From the NCBI RefSeq assembly GCF_027923585.1, contig NZ_BRPL01000002.1, forward strand, positions 124,001 to 188,000: a stretch of 64,000 bases of DNA, written 5' to 3'. A program made the translations under genes and the position numbers. The DNA is from Philodulcilactobacillus myokonensis (GTDB lineage Bacteria > Bacillota > Bacilli > Lactobacillales > Lactobacillaceae). Below, piece after piece: positions 33,787-43,548 of this stretch. Each line of letters starts with the position of its first letter. The first letter of the stretch is position 1. The notes under the pieces are model-generated. The model did no database searches and was not told where the DNA came from. It was given only the letters and a program-made list of their open reading frames with translations.

Positions 33787-35298
33787 TTATTTTTTATCAA
33801 TCACACTCGAAAAATCCTTATAATACTGTTTAACGCTCTGGTAAGCTTTCTTATACATCTCAAAGTAACGGTTGTAAAGTTGATGATTCTTCATGTTCGG
33901 ACTGACCTTTTGATCAATCTTGATCCATTTTGAAACATCTTCAGCGTTCACTTCATGAATTCCAATTCCAGCTAAAATAGCACTACCCAGATTGGCTTCA
34001 CCACCGGTTTTAGTGGTTAAAACAGTCTTACCGGTTACATCAGCAACCATCTGGACCATTTTTTTGGAGTGGCTAACTCCACCAACCAACGTGATGACCC
34101 CATCTGGTTTCGCACCGAATTGATCAATCCCATCACGAATAGCGTAAGCCAAGGCTTCTTGAAATGCATTGTAGATTTCGTATTTAGTGGTCTTCAATGA
34201 AATGCCTAGGATGGTTCCACGGACGGTGGAATCCCAGAGTGGGCTGCGTTCGCCCATAAAGTATGGCAAGACAATCAAGCCATTACTGCCAATTGGTACG
34301 TTTAAACTATGCTGATTCAATTCATTAATGGAAGCTTTATCCGTTAATTCAATTCCGAACTCTTTTGCAAACCAAGTGACAATCGCACCGGCAGTATTAG
34401 CACCGGCAAAGTTATAGTAGTATTGCGTCGGTTTATAAGCGTATGGCCAAATGATGAGGTTGTGGTTTCTGAGCGGATGATCGGTTACCATGGCTGCACT
34501 CATAGAAGTGCCAGCAGCTACGGTAATCTTACCCGGTTTAAACACACCGGTACCGACCGTAGCAGGACCCACGTCAACACCAGTGTTAAAGATTGGGATC
34601 CCAGCTTTCAAACCTAATTCTTTAGCCCATTCATCTCTAAGGTAGCCAGCCGGATCCGTGCTTTGAATGAATTTCTGTGGTAATTTTTTTAAATCAATCC
34701 CAAGTTTAAACGCAATCGAGTTCGACCACTTATCATGGTCAATGTCGAAGATTCCGGCGAGGTTACCAGCAGCGGAATAGTTCATACTTAAGTTGCCGGT
34801 TAAATGGCGAATTATGTATGATTCTGGTGGCAGAAATTTGGCCGTTTTTTGGTATAAATCGGGATGGTGCTTCTTGATCCACATGATTTTGGTGAAACCA
34901 TAATAGGGGTCGGCAATATTAGCAGATACCTTTTCTAATTCTTTATTGCCAACAATTGTTTCGGCTTCAGCGGCTTCATGTGTGGCACGACGATCCATCC
35001 AAATTAAAGTGGGGCCAATAATCTTGCCACTTTGATCAACTGGAATGCCAGAACCGGCGTATAGTCCATCAATGCCAATTGCGACAATGTCTTTTGCATC
35101 AACTTTAGTAGCTAGAATTCTGATTAACGAGATGGCTGCCTCGAACCAGTCATTCGCATTTGCTTCCACCCATCCATAGTGGGGTGTTTTAATTTGATAG
35201 CTAGCTTTTTCCTGATCAATAATGCTGCCATTGCTTGAAATGAGAATGGCTTTCGTGCTAGAAGTTCCGATATCAATACCAATGAGATATTTAGCCAT
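33787..35298 (-). CDS. FGGY-family carbohydrate kinase (gluconokinase/xylulokinase type)
   Basis: 503 residues. FGGY architecture: N-terminal LIGIDIGTSSTKAILIS phosphate loop, GIDGLYAGSG, NTGVDVGPATVGTGV, GTSMSAA and C-terminal GGVSHSKKMVQMVADVTGK with GGEANLGSAILAG. The substrate cannot be fixed; gluconate is a plausible guess given the dehydrogenase, KDG-kinase-like PfkB and permease genes upstream on the same strand. It has its own promoter with a perfect cre palindrome. Confidence 0.85.
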   Translation of the reverse strand: MAKYLIGIDIGTSSTKAILISSNGSIIDQEKASYQIKTPHYGWVEANANDWFEAAISLIRILATKVDAKDIVAIGIDGLYAGSGIPVDQSGKIIGPTLIWMDRRATHEAAEAETIVGNKELEKVSANIADPYYGFTKIMWIKKHHPDLYQKTAKFLPPESYIIRHLTGNLSMNYSAAGNLAGIFDIDHDKWSNSIAFKLGIDLKKLPQKFIQSTDPAGYLRDEWAKELGLKAGIPIFNTGVDVGPATVGTGVFKPGKITVAAGTSMSAAMVTDHPLRNHNLIIWPYAYKPTQYYYNFAGANTAGAIVTWFAKEFGIELTDKASINELNQHSLNVPIGSNGLIVLPYFMGERSPLWDSTVRGTILGISLKTTKYEIYNAFQEALAYAIRDGIDQFGAKPDGVITLVGGVSHSKKMVQMVADVTGKTVLTTKTGGEANLGSAILAGIGIHEVNAEDVSKWIKIDQKVSPNMKNHQLYNRYFEMYKKAYQSVKQYYKDFSSVIDKK

Positions 35299-35361
35299 GG
35301 TTAAGGCCTTCCTTTAATGTTTATGATGTGTAGTGGTTATGCTTAAAATGCTTCATACTTT

Positions 35362-35375
35362 TGTAACCGCTTACA
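35362..35375. promoter_or_regulatory. cre/LacI-type operator before the FGGY kinase gene
   Basis: TGTAACCGCTTACA, a 14-bp palindrome matching cre (TGNAANCGNTNNCA class) and immediately downstream of a TATACT -10 on the minus strand. A related site is at 39848-39861, so a local LacI-type regulator or CcpA may control both units. Confidence 0.8.
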
Positions 35376-35462
35376 CATATAGTATAGCATTAATCGGATA
35401 AATAGGTATCTTTAATATTTATTAAGATATTAAAAAATCGCATTAAGAAATTATAATGCGGT

Positions 35463-35660
35463 TTAATTATGATATTTAGTTCTTATGTGCTTCATTATGA
35501 AATAAATGATACTTTCCAGTAAAAACATTATTAATAGAAATGAAATAGAATAATCACTAAAGAAGGGTTTATGGAAGAAGATGCTTACTAAAGCGATTCC
35601 AATAATGCCCCCTGACATTGGAGGCCAGATGCTATTAAAATATGTATTTTTTATTTTCAT
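35463..35660 (-). CDS. small two-pass membrane protein, 65 aa
   Basis: MKIKNTYFNSIWPPMSGGII..., two membrane segments, basic tail KHIRTKYHN. GGAAGC about 10 nt before the ATG. It stands between the kinase and dehydrogenase genes and breaks the otherwise catabolic operon. No family recognised. Confidence 0.5.
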   Translation of the reverse strand: MKIKNTYFNSIWPPMSGGIIGIALVSIFFHKPFFSDYSISFLLIMFLLESIIYFIMKHIRTKYHN

Positions 35661-35808
35661 AAGATTGTTCAGCTTCCCTTTAATAAATTTATTTTATTGT
35701 AACATTGGTGGTTTTTTAATCCAATTTAATTCATAATTTAATATAAACAAAAATGGACTCTCACATTATAAAAATGTAGGCGTCCATTTTTAATTAATGT
35801 TAATTATT

Positions 35809-36744
35809 TTAACGATATACGTTCCACTGCGGTTTTTTACCTTCCAAAGTTTTCACAATTTCACTAGCAGCATCATATGCCATTCTGCCCATGCATTCAA
35901 CTGTATTTGATGCAATATGAGGAGTTAGTAAAACATTTTTAAAATTGTATAGTGGACTATCTGATGGAAGTGGTTCTTTGTCATAAACATCCAAAGCAGC
36001 ACCCTTAATTTTGCTATTCTTTAAGGCGTCAATTAAATCATGGGTCTTAATTAGGGGACCACGAGCTAAGTTAATTAGAACGGCAGAGTCTTTCATCATG
36101 CCAAATTCACGACTGGTAATGCTTCCCTTAGTTGATGGTAAAACGGGCATGTGTAACGTAATGATATCGGATTCTTTGAACAAGGTATCACGATCAACGG
36201 CTTTGCCAATTTCAGGATCTTTTAGGTTAGGTGAATAAATAATGATATTGACATTCATGGCACTCATTTTCTTAGCAACCATTTTACCAATCCGACCATA
36301 TCCTAAAATGCCAAGGGTCTTACCTGCTAAATCAAACCCCATGTGGAGTTTCTTATAGTTCCAGTTGTTTTTGTGCATTGCAATTGAATCATTTGTTAAA
36401 TTTTTAGATAAATCAAATATTTCCGCTAACGTGGTTTCAGCGACAGTCGAGGCATTGGCAAGTGGGGTAATGGTGACGTAGATTCCATGAGCTTTCATAA
36501 AATTAACATCGATATTATCGTAGCCAACACCATTTCTAGCAATAATTTTTAGATTAGGCATTTTTTTGACGGTATCATTTGGAAACGGAGCGGTGCCTAG
36601 AATGATTCCGTAAGCATCGCTGGCTAAATTAAGTAATGTTGAAATTTTTTTATCTGGTAATTCAACAACATCAAAACCATGATTCTTTAATAATTCTTTT
36701 CCAGAATCTGATAATGTTTTTTGGACAGCAATTTTTTTAGTCAT
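35809..36744 (-). CDS. D-isomer-specific 2-hydroxyacid dehydrogenase (SerA/GhrB type)
   Basis: 311 residues. NAD-binding LGILGYGRIGKMVAKKM (~143-159), substrate loop NGVGYDNIDVNF, catalytic Arg in INLARGPLIK, Glu in LDVYDKEPL and His in LLTPHIASNT. Such enzymes reduce 2-keto acids or oxidise D-2-hydroxy acids such as 2-keto-gluconate or phosphoglycerate. In this operon a sugar-acid reductase role is most likely. The next gene upstream, a PfkB kinase, ends 35 bp before its start. Confidence 0.85.
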   Translation of the reverse strand: MTKKIAVQKTLSDSGKELLKNHGFDVVELPDKKISTLLNLASDAYGIILGTAPFPNDTVKKMPNLKIIARNGVGYDNIDVNFMKAHGIYVTITPLANASTVAETTLAEIFDLSKNLTNDSIAMHKNNWNYKKLHMGFDLAGKTLGILGYGRIGKMVAKKMSAMNVNIIIYSPNLKDPEIGKAVDRDTLFKESDIITLHMPVLPSTKGSITSREFGMMKDSAVLINLARGPLIKTHDLIDALKNSKIKGAALDVYDKEPLPSDSPLYNFKNVLLTPHIASNTVECMGRMAYDAASEIVKTLEGKKPQWNVYR

Positions 36745-36779
36745 AATTGAATCCTCCTAACTGAATAAATAGTAGTCTT

Positions 36780-37733
36780 TTATTTCAAACTATGGTAGAA
36801 ATTGGCTAATTCTTTTGGAGTTGGATAACCATCATTGTCACCAGGGGTCTGAACCTGAAGTGATCCAATGGCATTACCCCGTGTAACAGCCTCTTTTAAG
36901 GATTTATGTTCTAGCAAAGCTGAGATGACACCAACTGCAAATCCGTCACCAGCACCAACGGTATCGACAACATGCTGGGCTTTAAATCCAGGGACGATAT
37001 ACGAATCACCGGCTTTAGTTTTCACATAGGCACCCCTTGGACCAATTTTAACTAAAACGGCGCTCGTTCTCCGACCATTTTTAAGATAATAATTAGCAAT
37101 TGTCTCGGGATTATTGGTACCAATCAAAACTTTGCCTTCCTTCGATCCCGGCATGACGATGTCAGCATCCTTTGCTAATTCATTAATGGTCTTAATCATA
37201 TCTTTGCGATTGTCCCATAGTGATGGCCGTAAGTTCGGATCAAAGGTAATGAAGATGTGCTGATTGATTAATTCCTGCATTAATTTCTTAAACGATGCCC
37301 TTGATGTTTGAGACAATGCCGGGAAAATGCCGGACATGTGAGCAATTTTAATTCCGGATAAATCGACATTATTAAATTGATCTGGACTTAAGTTGGCGGC
37401 AGCAGAATTAGTCCGGTAGTTAAACGTTTCTGGATCTCCGTGAGTAACCAACTGTTTTAATTGATGCCCTGTCCAGTGTTTTGAATCAAATGAAATGTAA
37501 TTGGTACCAATTTGATGGCTTTCAATTACCTTTTTAGCAAACTTGCCGAGTGGATCGGTCCCTAACTGCGTAATGTATTCGGTTGAATGACCTAAACGCT
37601 GAACACCAATTGCAACGTTCAATTCTGCCCCACCTAAGATTTTGGTGTAGTGGGTGGAATCAACCAGGCTAGCGTCAGCATCAGTCGATGCAAAGGTAAC
37701 GACCGGTTCACCCATTGTAATAAATTCACTCAT
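36780..37733 (-). CDS. PfkB-family sugar kinase, 2-keto-3-deoxygluconate kinase-like
   Basis: 317 residues: GGAELNVAIGVQRLGH (PfkB signature 1), FDPNLRPSLW, and signature 2 DTVGAGDGFAVGVISALLE containing the catalytic Asp. The FVTFDPNLRP and GSKEGKVL patterns are typical of KDG kinases (KdgK). It would phosphorylate a keto-deoxy sugar acid. It lies 25 bp downstream of the permease gene in a co-directional operon. Confidence 0.85.
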   Translation of the reverse strand: MSEFITMGEPVVTFASTDADASLVDSTHYTKILGGAELNVAIGVQRLGHSTEYITQLGTDPLGKFAKKVIESHQIGTNYISFDSKHWTGHQLKQLVTHGDPETFNYRTNSAAANLSPDQFNNVDLSGIKIAHMSGIFPALSQTSRASFKKLMQELINQHIFITFDPNLRPSLWDNRKDMIKTINELAKDADIVMPGSKEGKVLIGTNNPETIANYYLKNGRRTSAVLVKIGPRGAYVKTKAGDSYIVPGFKAQHVVDTVGAGDGFAVGVISALLEHKSLKEAVTRGNAIGSLQVQTPGDNDGYPTPKELANFYHSLK

Positions 37734-37758
37734 TTTAAATCCCTCACTTTCGGATTAA

Positions 37759-39042
37759 TTAACCAAAGAAGTGCCAAACTAAAATTTCATTAATGATCGA
37801 TACAATCCACATAATCGGAACCCCGAATTTAAGGAGTCGCTGTGGAGTAATCTTCATGTAGCCAATCCCCCAGACATTCCATGACTGTGTGATATCGGTT
37901 GAAACGGCGAGTAAAGTTGGAACATACATTAGGGGCAACAAGTACATATCGCTAAACATGCCAGTTGCTGAAAGAACGGCAGCAGTGGCGGCACCAGCGC
38001 CCCAGACATGGAGTGGACCTCTGAATAGTGCTAGTGGCGATAGAATCCCGATTGCTAGTGATAATACAAGGGTGCTATGCGGGATAATGGCATTGAAAAA
38101 TCCTTTGAATCTGGCAGCATTTAACTGGGCTGCAGCCGCAAACATTACTAGTGCCATTAAGAACATGATTAATCCAGAAATATCATTAATTGATTGTTTG
38201 ATTGATTCATCCAAAAACTGTTTGAATTCCTTAATGTGTTTCATATGACCAGTAATCAACATGGCTAGGATACTTGATAAAATTAATGCTGGAACGGCAT
38301 CCCACTTTAAAACCATGTTAAGAATGACTGGGATAACTGGAATGATGAATGCAAACCAGCTCACCTTTTTAGCTTCTTCTTTATTGGTTGCGCCGATGGC
38401 ACTTAAGTTTTGAGCAGCTTTGGTGGGATCAATCTTTTTGCGTTTAATAATCAAGAAGATAATAACTGCGATCAATTGAATCACCATTGCCGACCACCCG
38501 AAAACTAGGTAGTGAGCATTATATTGGGCATTGGGAAACAATGGTTTCATTTGGTTAAACAAAACGACGTTGACGTACATTGCAGCCCCAATTGATAAGA
38601 CGTACGTTGTTAACGCTATATCCCTTGGCAGTCCGAGTGATAGTAGGATTGGAAGTAAGATAACGCCAATGGCAATGACCGACCCGACACCGTATGAACT
38701 AACGAATAGTAGAGCGGTAACCAGGACAACGAGGATAGCTGCTAAAAGGGGCTTCTTGCGGCCGATTTTATTGGTATTGTATGAAATTGCTGGTGCAATT
38801 CCACTATTAACGAGGACCCTGCCAAACCAGGATCCAAAGACAATGTAAATAATGGTTGATCCATATTTTAGAGCAGGTTCGGTAAAGACATTCGTAAGGG
38901 CTGTTTGATATGGAATTAATCCAATCACTGACCACAAGATAGCCATGATGAAGAATCCCATCATTAAGTCGCCACCCTTAATGATGTAGTAGATGAAAAT
39001 TAGAAATAAAATTAATAGAAGTGTAGCAATGACAGCGTTCAA
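37759..39042 (-). CDS. GntP/CitMHS-like carboxylate permease
   Basis: 427 residues, about twelve membrane segments, with repeated re-entrant type motifs (IVFGSWFGRVLVNSGIAPA, SSYGVGSVIAIGVILLPILL). It resembles gluconate:H+ symporters and related anion transporters. The operon context (sugar-acid kinase and dehydrogenase) suggests uptake of a sugar acid. The isomerase-like gene lies immediately upstream, 1 bp away. Confidence 0.75.
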   Translation of the reverse strand: MNAVIATLLLILFLIFIYYIIKGGDLMMGFFIMAILWSVIGLIPYQTALTNVFTEPALKYGSTIIYIVFGSWFGRVLVNSGIAPAISYNTNKIGRKKPLLAAILVVLVTALLFVSSYGVGSVIAIGVILLPILLSLGLPRDIALTTYVLSIGAAMYVNVVLFNQMKPLFPNAQYNAHYLVFGWSAMVIQLIAVIIFLIIKRKKIDPTKAAQNLSAIGATNKEEAKKVSWFAFIIPVIPVILNMVLKWDAVPALILSSILAMLITGHMKHIKEFKQFLDESIKQSINDISGLIMFLMALVMFAAAAQLNAARFKGFFNAIIPHSTLVLSLAIGILSPLALFRGPLHVWGAGAATAAVLSATGMFSDMYLLPLMYVPTLLAVSTDITQSWNVWGIGYMKITPQRLLKFGVPIMWIVSIINEILVWHFFG

Positions 39043-39043
39043 A

Positions 39044-39793
39044 TTACTTCACCTCATTCCTGACTAAATTCAATTGAGTTTTAATATCCTGATCATTTTT
39101 CATCGGAAATTCGAGTGCAATATCGATATTGGGATGAAATTTACTTAGTAACTTTTTCCAATGTAAAACACCACTGTTTAAATTATCACTGGTTGTTAAT
39201 TTATGATCATTTGAAATCACATTTTTAACATGGATATAGTTAACAAATTTTCTTAATTCATTTGCGGCATAGTTAGCATCTTGGTGGGTGAAGACCCAGT
39301 TACCAAAATCAAAGACGTCACCAATTGGCAGCTGATCTTTAGTGGAATGGCATAAAAAGTACTTAATGTTTTTAACCCTTCCACTAATTTTGGTCTGGTC
39401 ATTCTCAATGTTGAGCTTAATTTGATTGAGGGGAAGCTTATTAAAATCATCAACTAGGTTGCCCGTGTATTTCTTAAAGTTGCCTAAATTGAACTTAGTC
39501 TTCTGGGCATCCATTGCCTTCGCTTCACTAAAATAAAGTTGAAGTTTTGGATTGATAGCTCCATCTTTTTCAAACAATTCATCTGGAATACTGTAATTGA
39601 TTAATAATCCTGTTTTTTTCCGTTCATCATTAATTGCCTTCAGCTCTTGATGGCTATCTTGGGGTAGATATTCTCTTCTCACTTCGATTCCATCGGCGCC
39701 AATTGCTTTTACACGACTTAACAAATCTGACTGCTTTACACCATGATTCTTGATGTCATTTTCAAAACACCAGGTGTTAATAAAAAGTGCCAT
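39044..39793 (-). CDS. sugar phosphate isomerase/epimerase (TIM-barrel, xylose isomerase-like)
   Basis: 249 residues from ATG 39793 (AGAGG 8 nt upstream; the in-frame start at 39820 has no site). TIM-barrel AP-endonuclease-2 family features: GADGIEVRREYL, NIENDQTK, FDFGNWVF, INYIHVKNV-like segment and EFPM near the end. The metal-binding Glu/His set is partly visible (IEND, H in TH-QDA, E in LEFP). It is the first gene of the four-gene operon 39793 to 35809 and is preceded by a cre-like operator. Confidence 0.75.
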   Translation of the reverse strand: MALFINTWCFENDIKNHGVKQSDLLSRVKAIGADGIEVRREYLPQDSHQELKAINDERKKTGLLINYSIPDELFEKDGAINPKLQLYFSEAKAMDAQKTKFNLGNFKKYTGNLVDDFNKLPLNQIKLNIENDQTKISGRVKNIKYFLCHSTKDQLPIGDVFDFGNWVFTHQDANYAANELRKFVNYIHVKNVISNDHKLTTSDNLNSGVLHWKKLLSKFHPNIDIALEFPMKNDQDIKTQLNLVRNEVK

Positions 39794-39847
39794 TTGGATT
39801 GCCTCTTTTCTAGAAGCCACTTACAATATTCCTCTCTCTAAAATTAT

Positions 39848-39861
39848 AGTAAGCGCTTACA
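39848..39861. promoter_or_regulatory. cre/LacI-type operator before the sugar-acid operon
   Basis: AGTAAGCGCTTACA with a perfect central GTAAGCGCTTAC palindrome, 55 bp before the isomerase start. It shares TAAGCG with the operator at 35362-35375. Confidence 0.75.
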
Positions 39862-40051
39862 CAGAGGAAGTAAAGAATATCGAATATTTATTTATATTTA
39901 TGACTTAAAGTGGTAATTTGATGGTGGGTGAAAGGGATTTTTATATAGTAATAGTTGTTTATATTTTATGATAATTTCATCAAGTGTTCGGATTAAAGTT
40001 GTAATCTGCCAAATAAATTAAATTTCCTTAAAAAATGAAAATAATATAAAA

Positions 40052-40086
40052 ATAGCATACAGAATATATCTGAATGCTATTTCTTA
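40052..40086 (-). terminator. terminator of the DUF262 gene
   Basis: AAATAGCATtCAG / CTGtATGCTATTTTT on the minus strand. Confidence 0.75.
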
Positions 40087-40087
40087 T

Positions 40088-41854
40088 TTATTTTATTAGT
40101 CCATCTATTATTTCATTAGCCATTCTAATGGAACGATTATTAATTTCATTATTTACAAAATTAAAATTATTTTGTTGCAAATTATTCATAATGTTCTTAA
40201 GTGTTATTTTTTTAAAGTATGATGATTGTTTAATTAAATTATTAATGTTTTCGATTTTATTATTATTTAATTCGTTTTGTTCCATATATTCATATAATGT
40301 TTTATCTTTTTTGTCATCATTCAATGATTTAGAAAGAAGCATTCCATTACCTAATGAACTTAAATGAACATTAAAAAGTTTTGGATCATTTTTTAAAACC
40401 CTATTTTTAGGTATGACGTGTTCGAATTCATAATCTTCTCCGTTATACTCAGTATATTTAGATACGTTAGCATGAATTGTAATTAAAGCTTGAACATATT
40501 TTGGAAAATTCTTTTTGTCTTTTTTGTTATTATCATCATTTAACCAGTTTTTAAATTCTGATTTAAAAGTATTCTTATTTACCGGTTTAGAATAATTGTT
40601 TTTATTATTGGACTGATAATATGGATAATATCTTTTTAATCTTTGATCTCCATGTGATCCCCATGTATTTGCTATAAAATCATAGACATAGTATGAAGGA
40701 ATATTATTTAAATCATTGTTCATATCTTTTTCACTTTTATCCCATAAATCTGCAAAGTATGAAAGAATTTTGGCATTTGAAGATATTCCACCTGCATATG
40801 GGTATTTTTTGGAATTACTTCTGCTACTATGAGAAATATTTTGCTTAAGATATTGTTTGAATTTGTCATTTAATTTATTAGAAATTATTTTTGCATTTGA
40901 TAAAATGATTTTGATATTATTTTGAATATTGTTGACGTGTTTAGTTTTTCCAACATATCCTATTATTTTTGGATCGACATTACTTATAATTGCCAATAAA
41001 TTAAATCCAATTTTATCTATAGACTTATCATCATTATTAGTAATTAAAGCTGGAATCCTTTTTACAACAAATTTTCCTAATGCTCTTCCAAATTCTGCTA
41101 AATTTATTTTTCGTTCTTCTCTTAATTTATCTTCAGAATAATTGCTGATTTTAAATTCACCATTTTTAGTGAGTGATTCATAATAATTCTTTACATTATC
41201 TATTATTTCATCACAATTTTTGTCGTTTTCAGGTATATTTAGCAATATATCTGACCACGTTGCACTAAAGATTTCATATCTTGTTAATGGAATTCCACCT
41301 TTATTTAAATTTTTAAATACTTGTGGAAGATCTTCCTTTTTTCCTGTAAATTCAATTACAGGAATTTGAAGTTCATTTAAATTAATATAATTATTAATTC
41401 TTTTCTGGAGTGATTTAATTGTGTCTCTAAGCTGCTTTTTAATTTTGGAATTTAAATTATCATATTTATCTGTCCAATCAGCGAGTTCATTCATTTTTAA
41501 ATATTTATTAAATTCATTAATTGTTATTTGATTATATCCATTTTCTTTTAGGATATTGTTTATTGAATTAAGAGTGTTATGATAATTTTTAGGGCTTAAA
41601 TCCTTATAAAAACTTACTTTATTTTTTTCATATTTTTTAATTGTTGATAATCTTTGTTGACCATCAATCAATTGTGAATTTTGTGAATTTCTTATTGAGG
41701 AGACAAGAAAAACTCCAAATGGGAAACCATCATGTAGTGTTTGAATTAAATCCTTTTGTTGCTTGGGTTTCCATACAAACCCTCTTTGAAATTTTGGCAA
41801 TTTTATTTGATCAATGTCACTATATGGTATGTGATCATATTTGTAATTTAACAT
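40088..41854 (-). CDS. GmrSD-type DUF262/DUF1524 nuclease (modification-dependent restriction)
   Basis: 588 residues. The N-terminal DUF262 (GmrS-like ParB-fold NTPase/nuclease) has KLPKFQRGFVWKPKQQKDL, FPFGVFLV and the diagnostic LIDGQQRLST. The C-terminal DUF1524 HNH region has YEFEHVIPKNRVL and LSSLGNGMLLSKSLNDDKKDK, an apparently intact His-Asn core. GmrSD proteins cleave DNA with glucosylated hydroxymethylcytosine, and relatives form other phage-defence systems. AT-rich. Two unfamiliar genes lie upstream on the same strand. Confidence 0.85.
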   Translation of the reverse strand: MLNYKYDHIPYSDIDQIKLPKFQRGFVWKPKQQKDLIQTLHDGFPFGVFLVSSIRNSQNSQLIDGQQRLSTIKKYEKNKVSFYKDLSPKNYHNTLNSINNILKENGYNQITINEFNKYLKMNELADWTDKYDNLNSKIKKQLRDTIKSLQKRINNYINLNELQIPVIEFTGKKEDLPQVFKNLNKGGIPLTRYEIFSATWSDILLNIPENDKNCDEIIDNVKNYYESLTKNGEFKISNYSEDKLREERKINLAEFGRALGKFVVKRIPALITNNDDKSIDKIGFNLLAIISNVDPKIIGYVGKTKHVNNIQNNIKIILSNAKIISNKLNDKFKQYLKQNISHSSRSNSKKYPYAGGISSNAKILSYFADLWDKSEKDMNNDLNNIPSYYVYDFIANTWGSHGDQRLKRYYPYYQSNNKNNYSKPVNKNTFKSEFKNWLNDDNNKKDKKNFPKYVQALITIHANVSKYTEYNGEDYEFEHVIPKNRVLKNDPKLFNVHLSSLGNGMLLSKSLNDDKKDKTLYEYMEQNELNNNKIENINNLIKQSSYFKKITLKNIMNNLQQNNFNFVNNEINNRSIRMANEIIDGLIK

Positions 41855-41957
41855 TTATTTATAAAACCTCTTTAAAATAATAAAATATAAATTAATTTTA
41901 TCAGAATATATATATTCTAGCAAAACCAATCTATATTATTGATAATAAATGCTATAA

Positions 41958-42884
41958 TTATAAACTTTCTTTATATTTTTTACTTTTTACATAATAATCA
42001 TTATATAAATCCATTAAACCACTCATCATTAGATTACATAGGCTTTTATCCGTTCTACCAGTATTAAAGTGGGATATTGAATTTCTTGCCATAAATAACA
42101 TGTTGATAAATGATTCTTTTCGATCATCAATTTTTATTGGATTTTGTTTAAATCCTCTTACATAATCTTTGGCAGTGGGTCTGTTACTTAAAATTGAATT
42201 CAATCTAATTCCATGTTTCCTATAATAATTACTATAATTTTTAAGTGTTAAATACATTAAATGTTCTATTAATCCACCCATTCCGGATGCACATAAATAC
42301 CATTTAGCATTATTATAAGCAAAAATGCATTCTTCCAATTCATCAATGAATTGTTTATCTTCAATGCCACTAATTAAATTTGAAAAATGAAAATTAGATT
42401 CAAAGAATATTTGTTTCTCATATATAATATTCACGTCTGGTTGATTTTTTAAATAATTTTGACTATTTTTAAACTCTTTATTAAATAATTTCTCGATATA
42501 AGATGAAAAACTTACTTTGGGCGTATTTTCAAAAAACATTTCCGTTGAAAATGATTTTTTTATGGAATCATTTAGAATCGTTTTACTTATTATTTTGTGT
42601 GAAATTAAGAAATTTAATTTATTATGGTCATTAAGTGTTGTAAAAACTGCTTTATCTGTTTCTTTACGTTTATCTAGTATAGTTAATTTATTGCTATTAG
42701 ATTTTTTAGCCCAAAAGAAGTATATTGGTGCATATTGGTCATTTGTTATTAATGAGTAAAAATGTAATTGATTATTTTTATTCCACATAAAATTATTATC
42801 ATTAAGTTGCATTTCATTCTTTTCCATTAGATTTTTATATTTATTTTTCATAAAAATTAATAAACGTTGTTCTTCATCATCCAT
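41958..42884 (-). CDS. unknown protein of the GmrSD-adjacent cluster, about 308 aa
   Basis: From ATG 42884 (AAGGAG upstream): MDDEEQRLLIFMKNKYKNLM... No motif known to me. The C-terminal part LCASGMGGLIEHLMYLTLKNY and FINMLFMARNSISHFNTGRTDK looks like the HEPN or RiboL-PSP-type helical domain often annotated at the ends of such genes; the RxxxxH pattern (ARNSISH) is that of HEPN ribonucleases. If so it would be an RNA-cleaving effector. It lies between the DUF262 protein and a PD-(D/E)XK-like gene, all on the minus strand. Confidence 0.45.
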   Translation of the reverse strand: MDDEEQRLLIFMKNKYKNLMEKNEMQLNDNNFMWNKNNQLHFYSLITNDQYAPIYFFWAKKSNSNKLTILDKRKETDKAVFTTLNDHNKLNFLISHKIISKTILNDSIKKSFSTEMFFENTPKVSFSSYIEKLFNKEFKNSQNYLKNQPDVNIIYEKQIFFESNFHFSNLISGIEDKQFIDELEECIFAYNNAKWYLCASGMGGLIEHLMYLTLKNYSNYYRKHGIRLNSILSNRPTAKDYVRGFKQNPIKIDDRKESFINMLFMARNSISHFNTGRTDKSLCNLMMSGLMDLYNDYYVKSKKYKESL

Positions 42885-42918
42885 ATTATTTATCTCCTTA
42901 ATTTTATATGTAAGTATA

Positions 42919-43395
42919 TTATAATCCCAACCACCAGTCTTCATATTTATCAAAGAAGATTTTGATACCATCGATTCTTAAAATGTTAAAAATATCTTGA
43001 TAATTATTTTTATTTTTAATATTGAATCGGGCACAAAATTCAACGGTAGGGTTAGGCTCTTTAGAAATTTGATTAACTATTTTTTGATACATCTTTCTTT
43101 GTGTTCCTAATCCTAGTACTTCTTCATCATTGACCTGTGTGTATTCTTTAATAATGTAGATCGTATTATTGGTTAGGTTGAAAAATGCTGTATCTGGCTT
43201 TAAGTAGCTGACTTGTTTAATTCTTACATGGCATAAAACAGACAGAGCTTTATAAAATTTATTACCAACAGCTATGATCCCAGCTTTACGGTTATTTTGA
43301 ATATTGATGACACTAAAAGCACCACTATCAATTTGTTTTAATTGGTAATGGTGCTTTAAGTCGTACTTGATATGCTTGATGAAATTTGTTCTCAA
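42919..43395 (-). CDS. PD-(D/E)XK-like protein with altered active site, 158 aa
   Basis: The stretch SYLKPDTAFFNLTNNTIYII, KEYTQVNDEEVLGLGTQRKMYQ, EFCARFNIKNKNNYQDIF and the ending IFFDKYEDWWLGL follows the order of small type II restriction PD-(D/E)XK proteins I know (PD..F, IIEKKxQ, KLQTxDFKKxxY, YxD.L, LGLP). Here the expected IIE-x-K is replaced by IIKEYTQ, so the catalytic Glu/Lys may be lost. It may be a specificity or inactive subunit working with the neighbours. Assignment is tentative. Confidence 0.45.
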   Translation of the reverse strand: MRTNFIKHIKYDLKHHYQLKQIDSGAFSVINIQNNRKAGIIAVGNKFYKALSVLCHVRIKQVSYLKPDTAFFNLTNNTIYIIKEYTQVNDEEVLGLGTQRKMYQKIVNQISKEPNPTVEFCARFNIKNKNNYQDIFNILRIDGIKIFFDKYEDWWLGL

Positions 43396-43548
43396 TAATA
43401 TTTACCACCTTATTATTTTTAGATCTATATTATTGATCAGAATAAGGTAGGAGTAAATAAAAATTTAGAATTTTAAATATCTAATGCATATAGATATGAT
43501 ATAATAATATGGTTTGTGTATTAAATTTAAACAAAAAGGGAAGATTTT

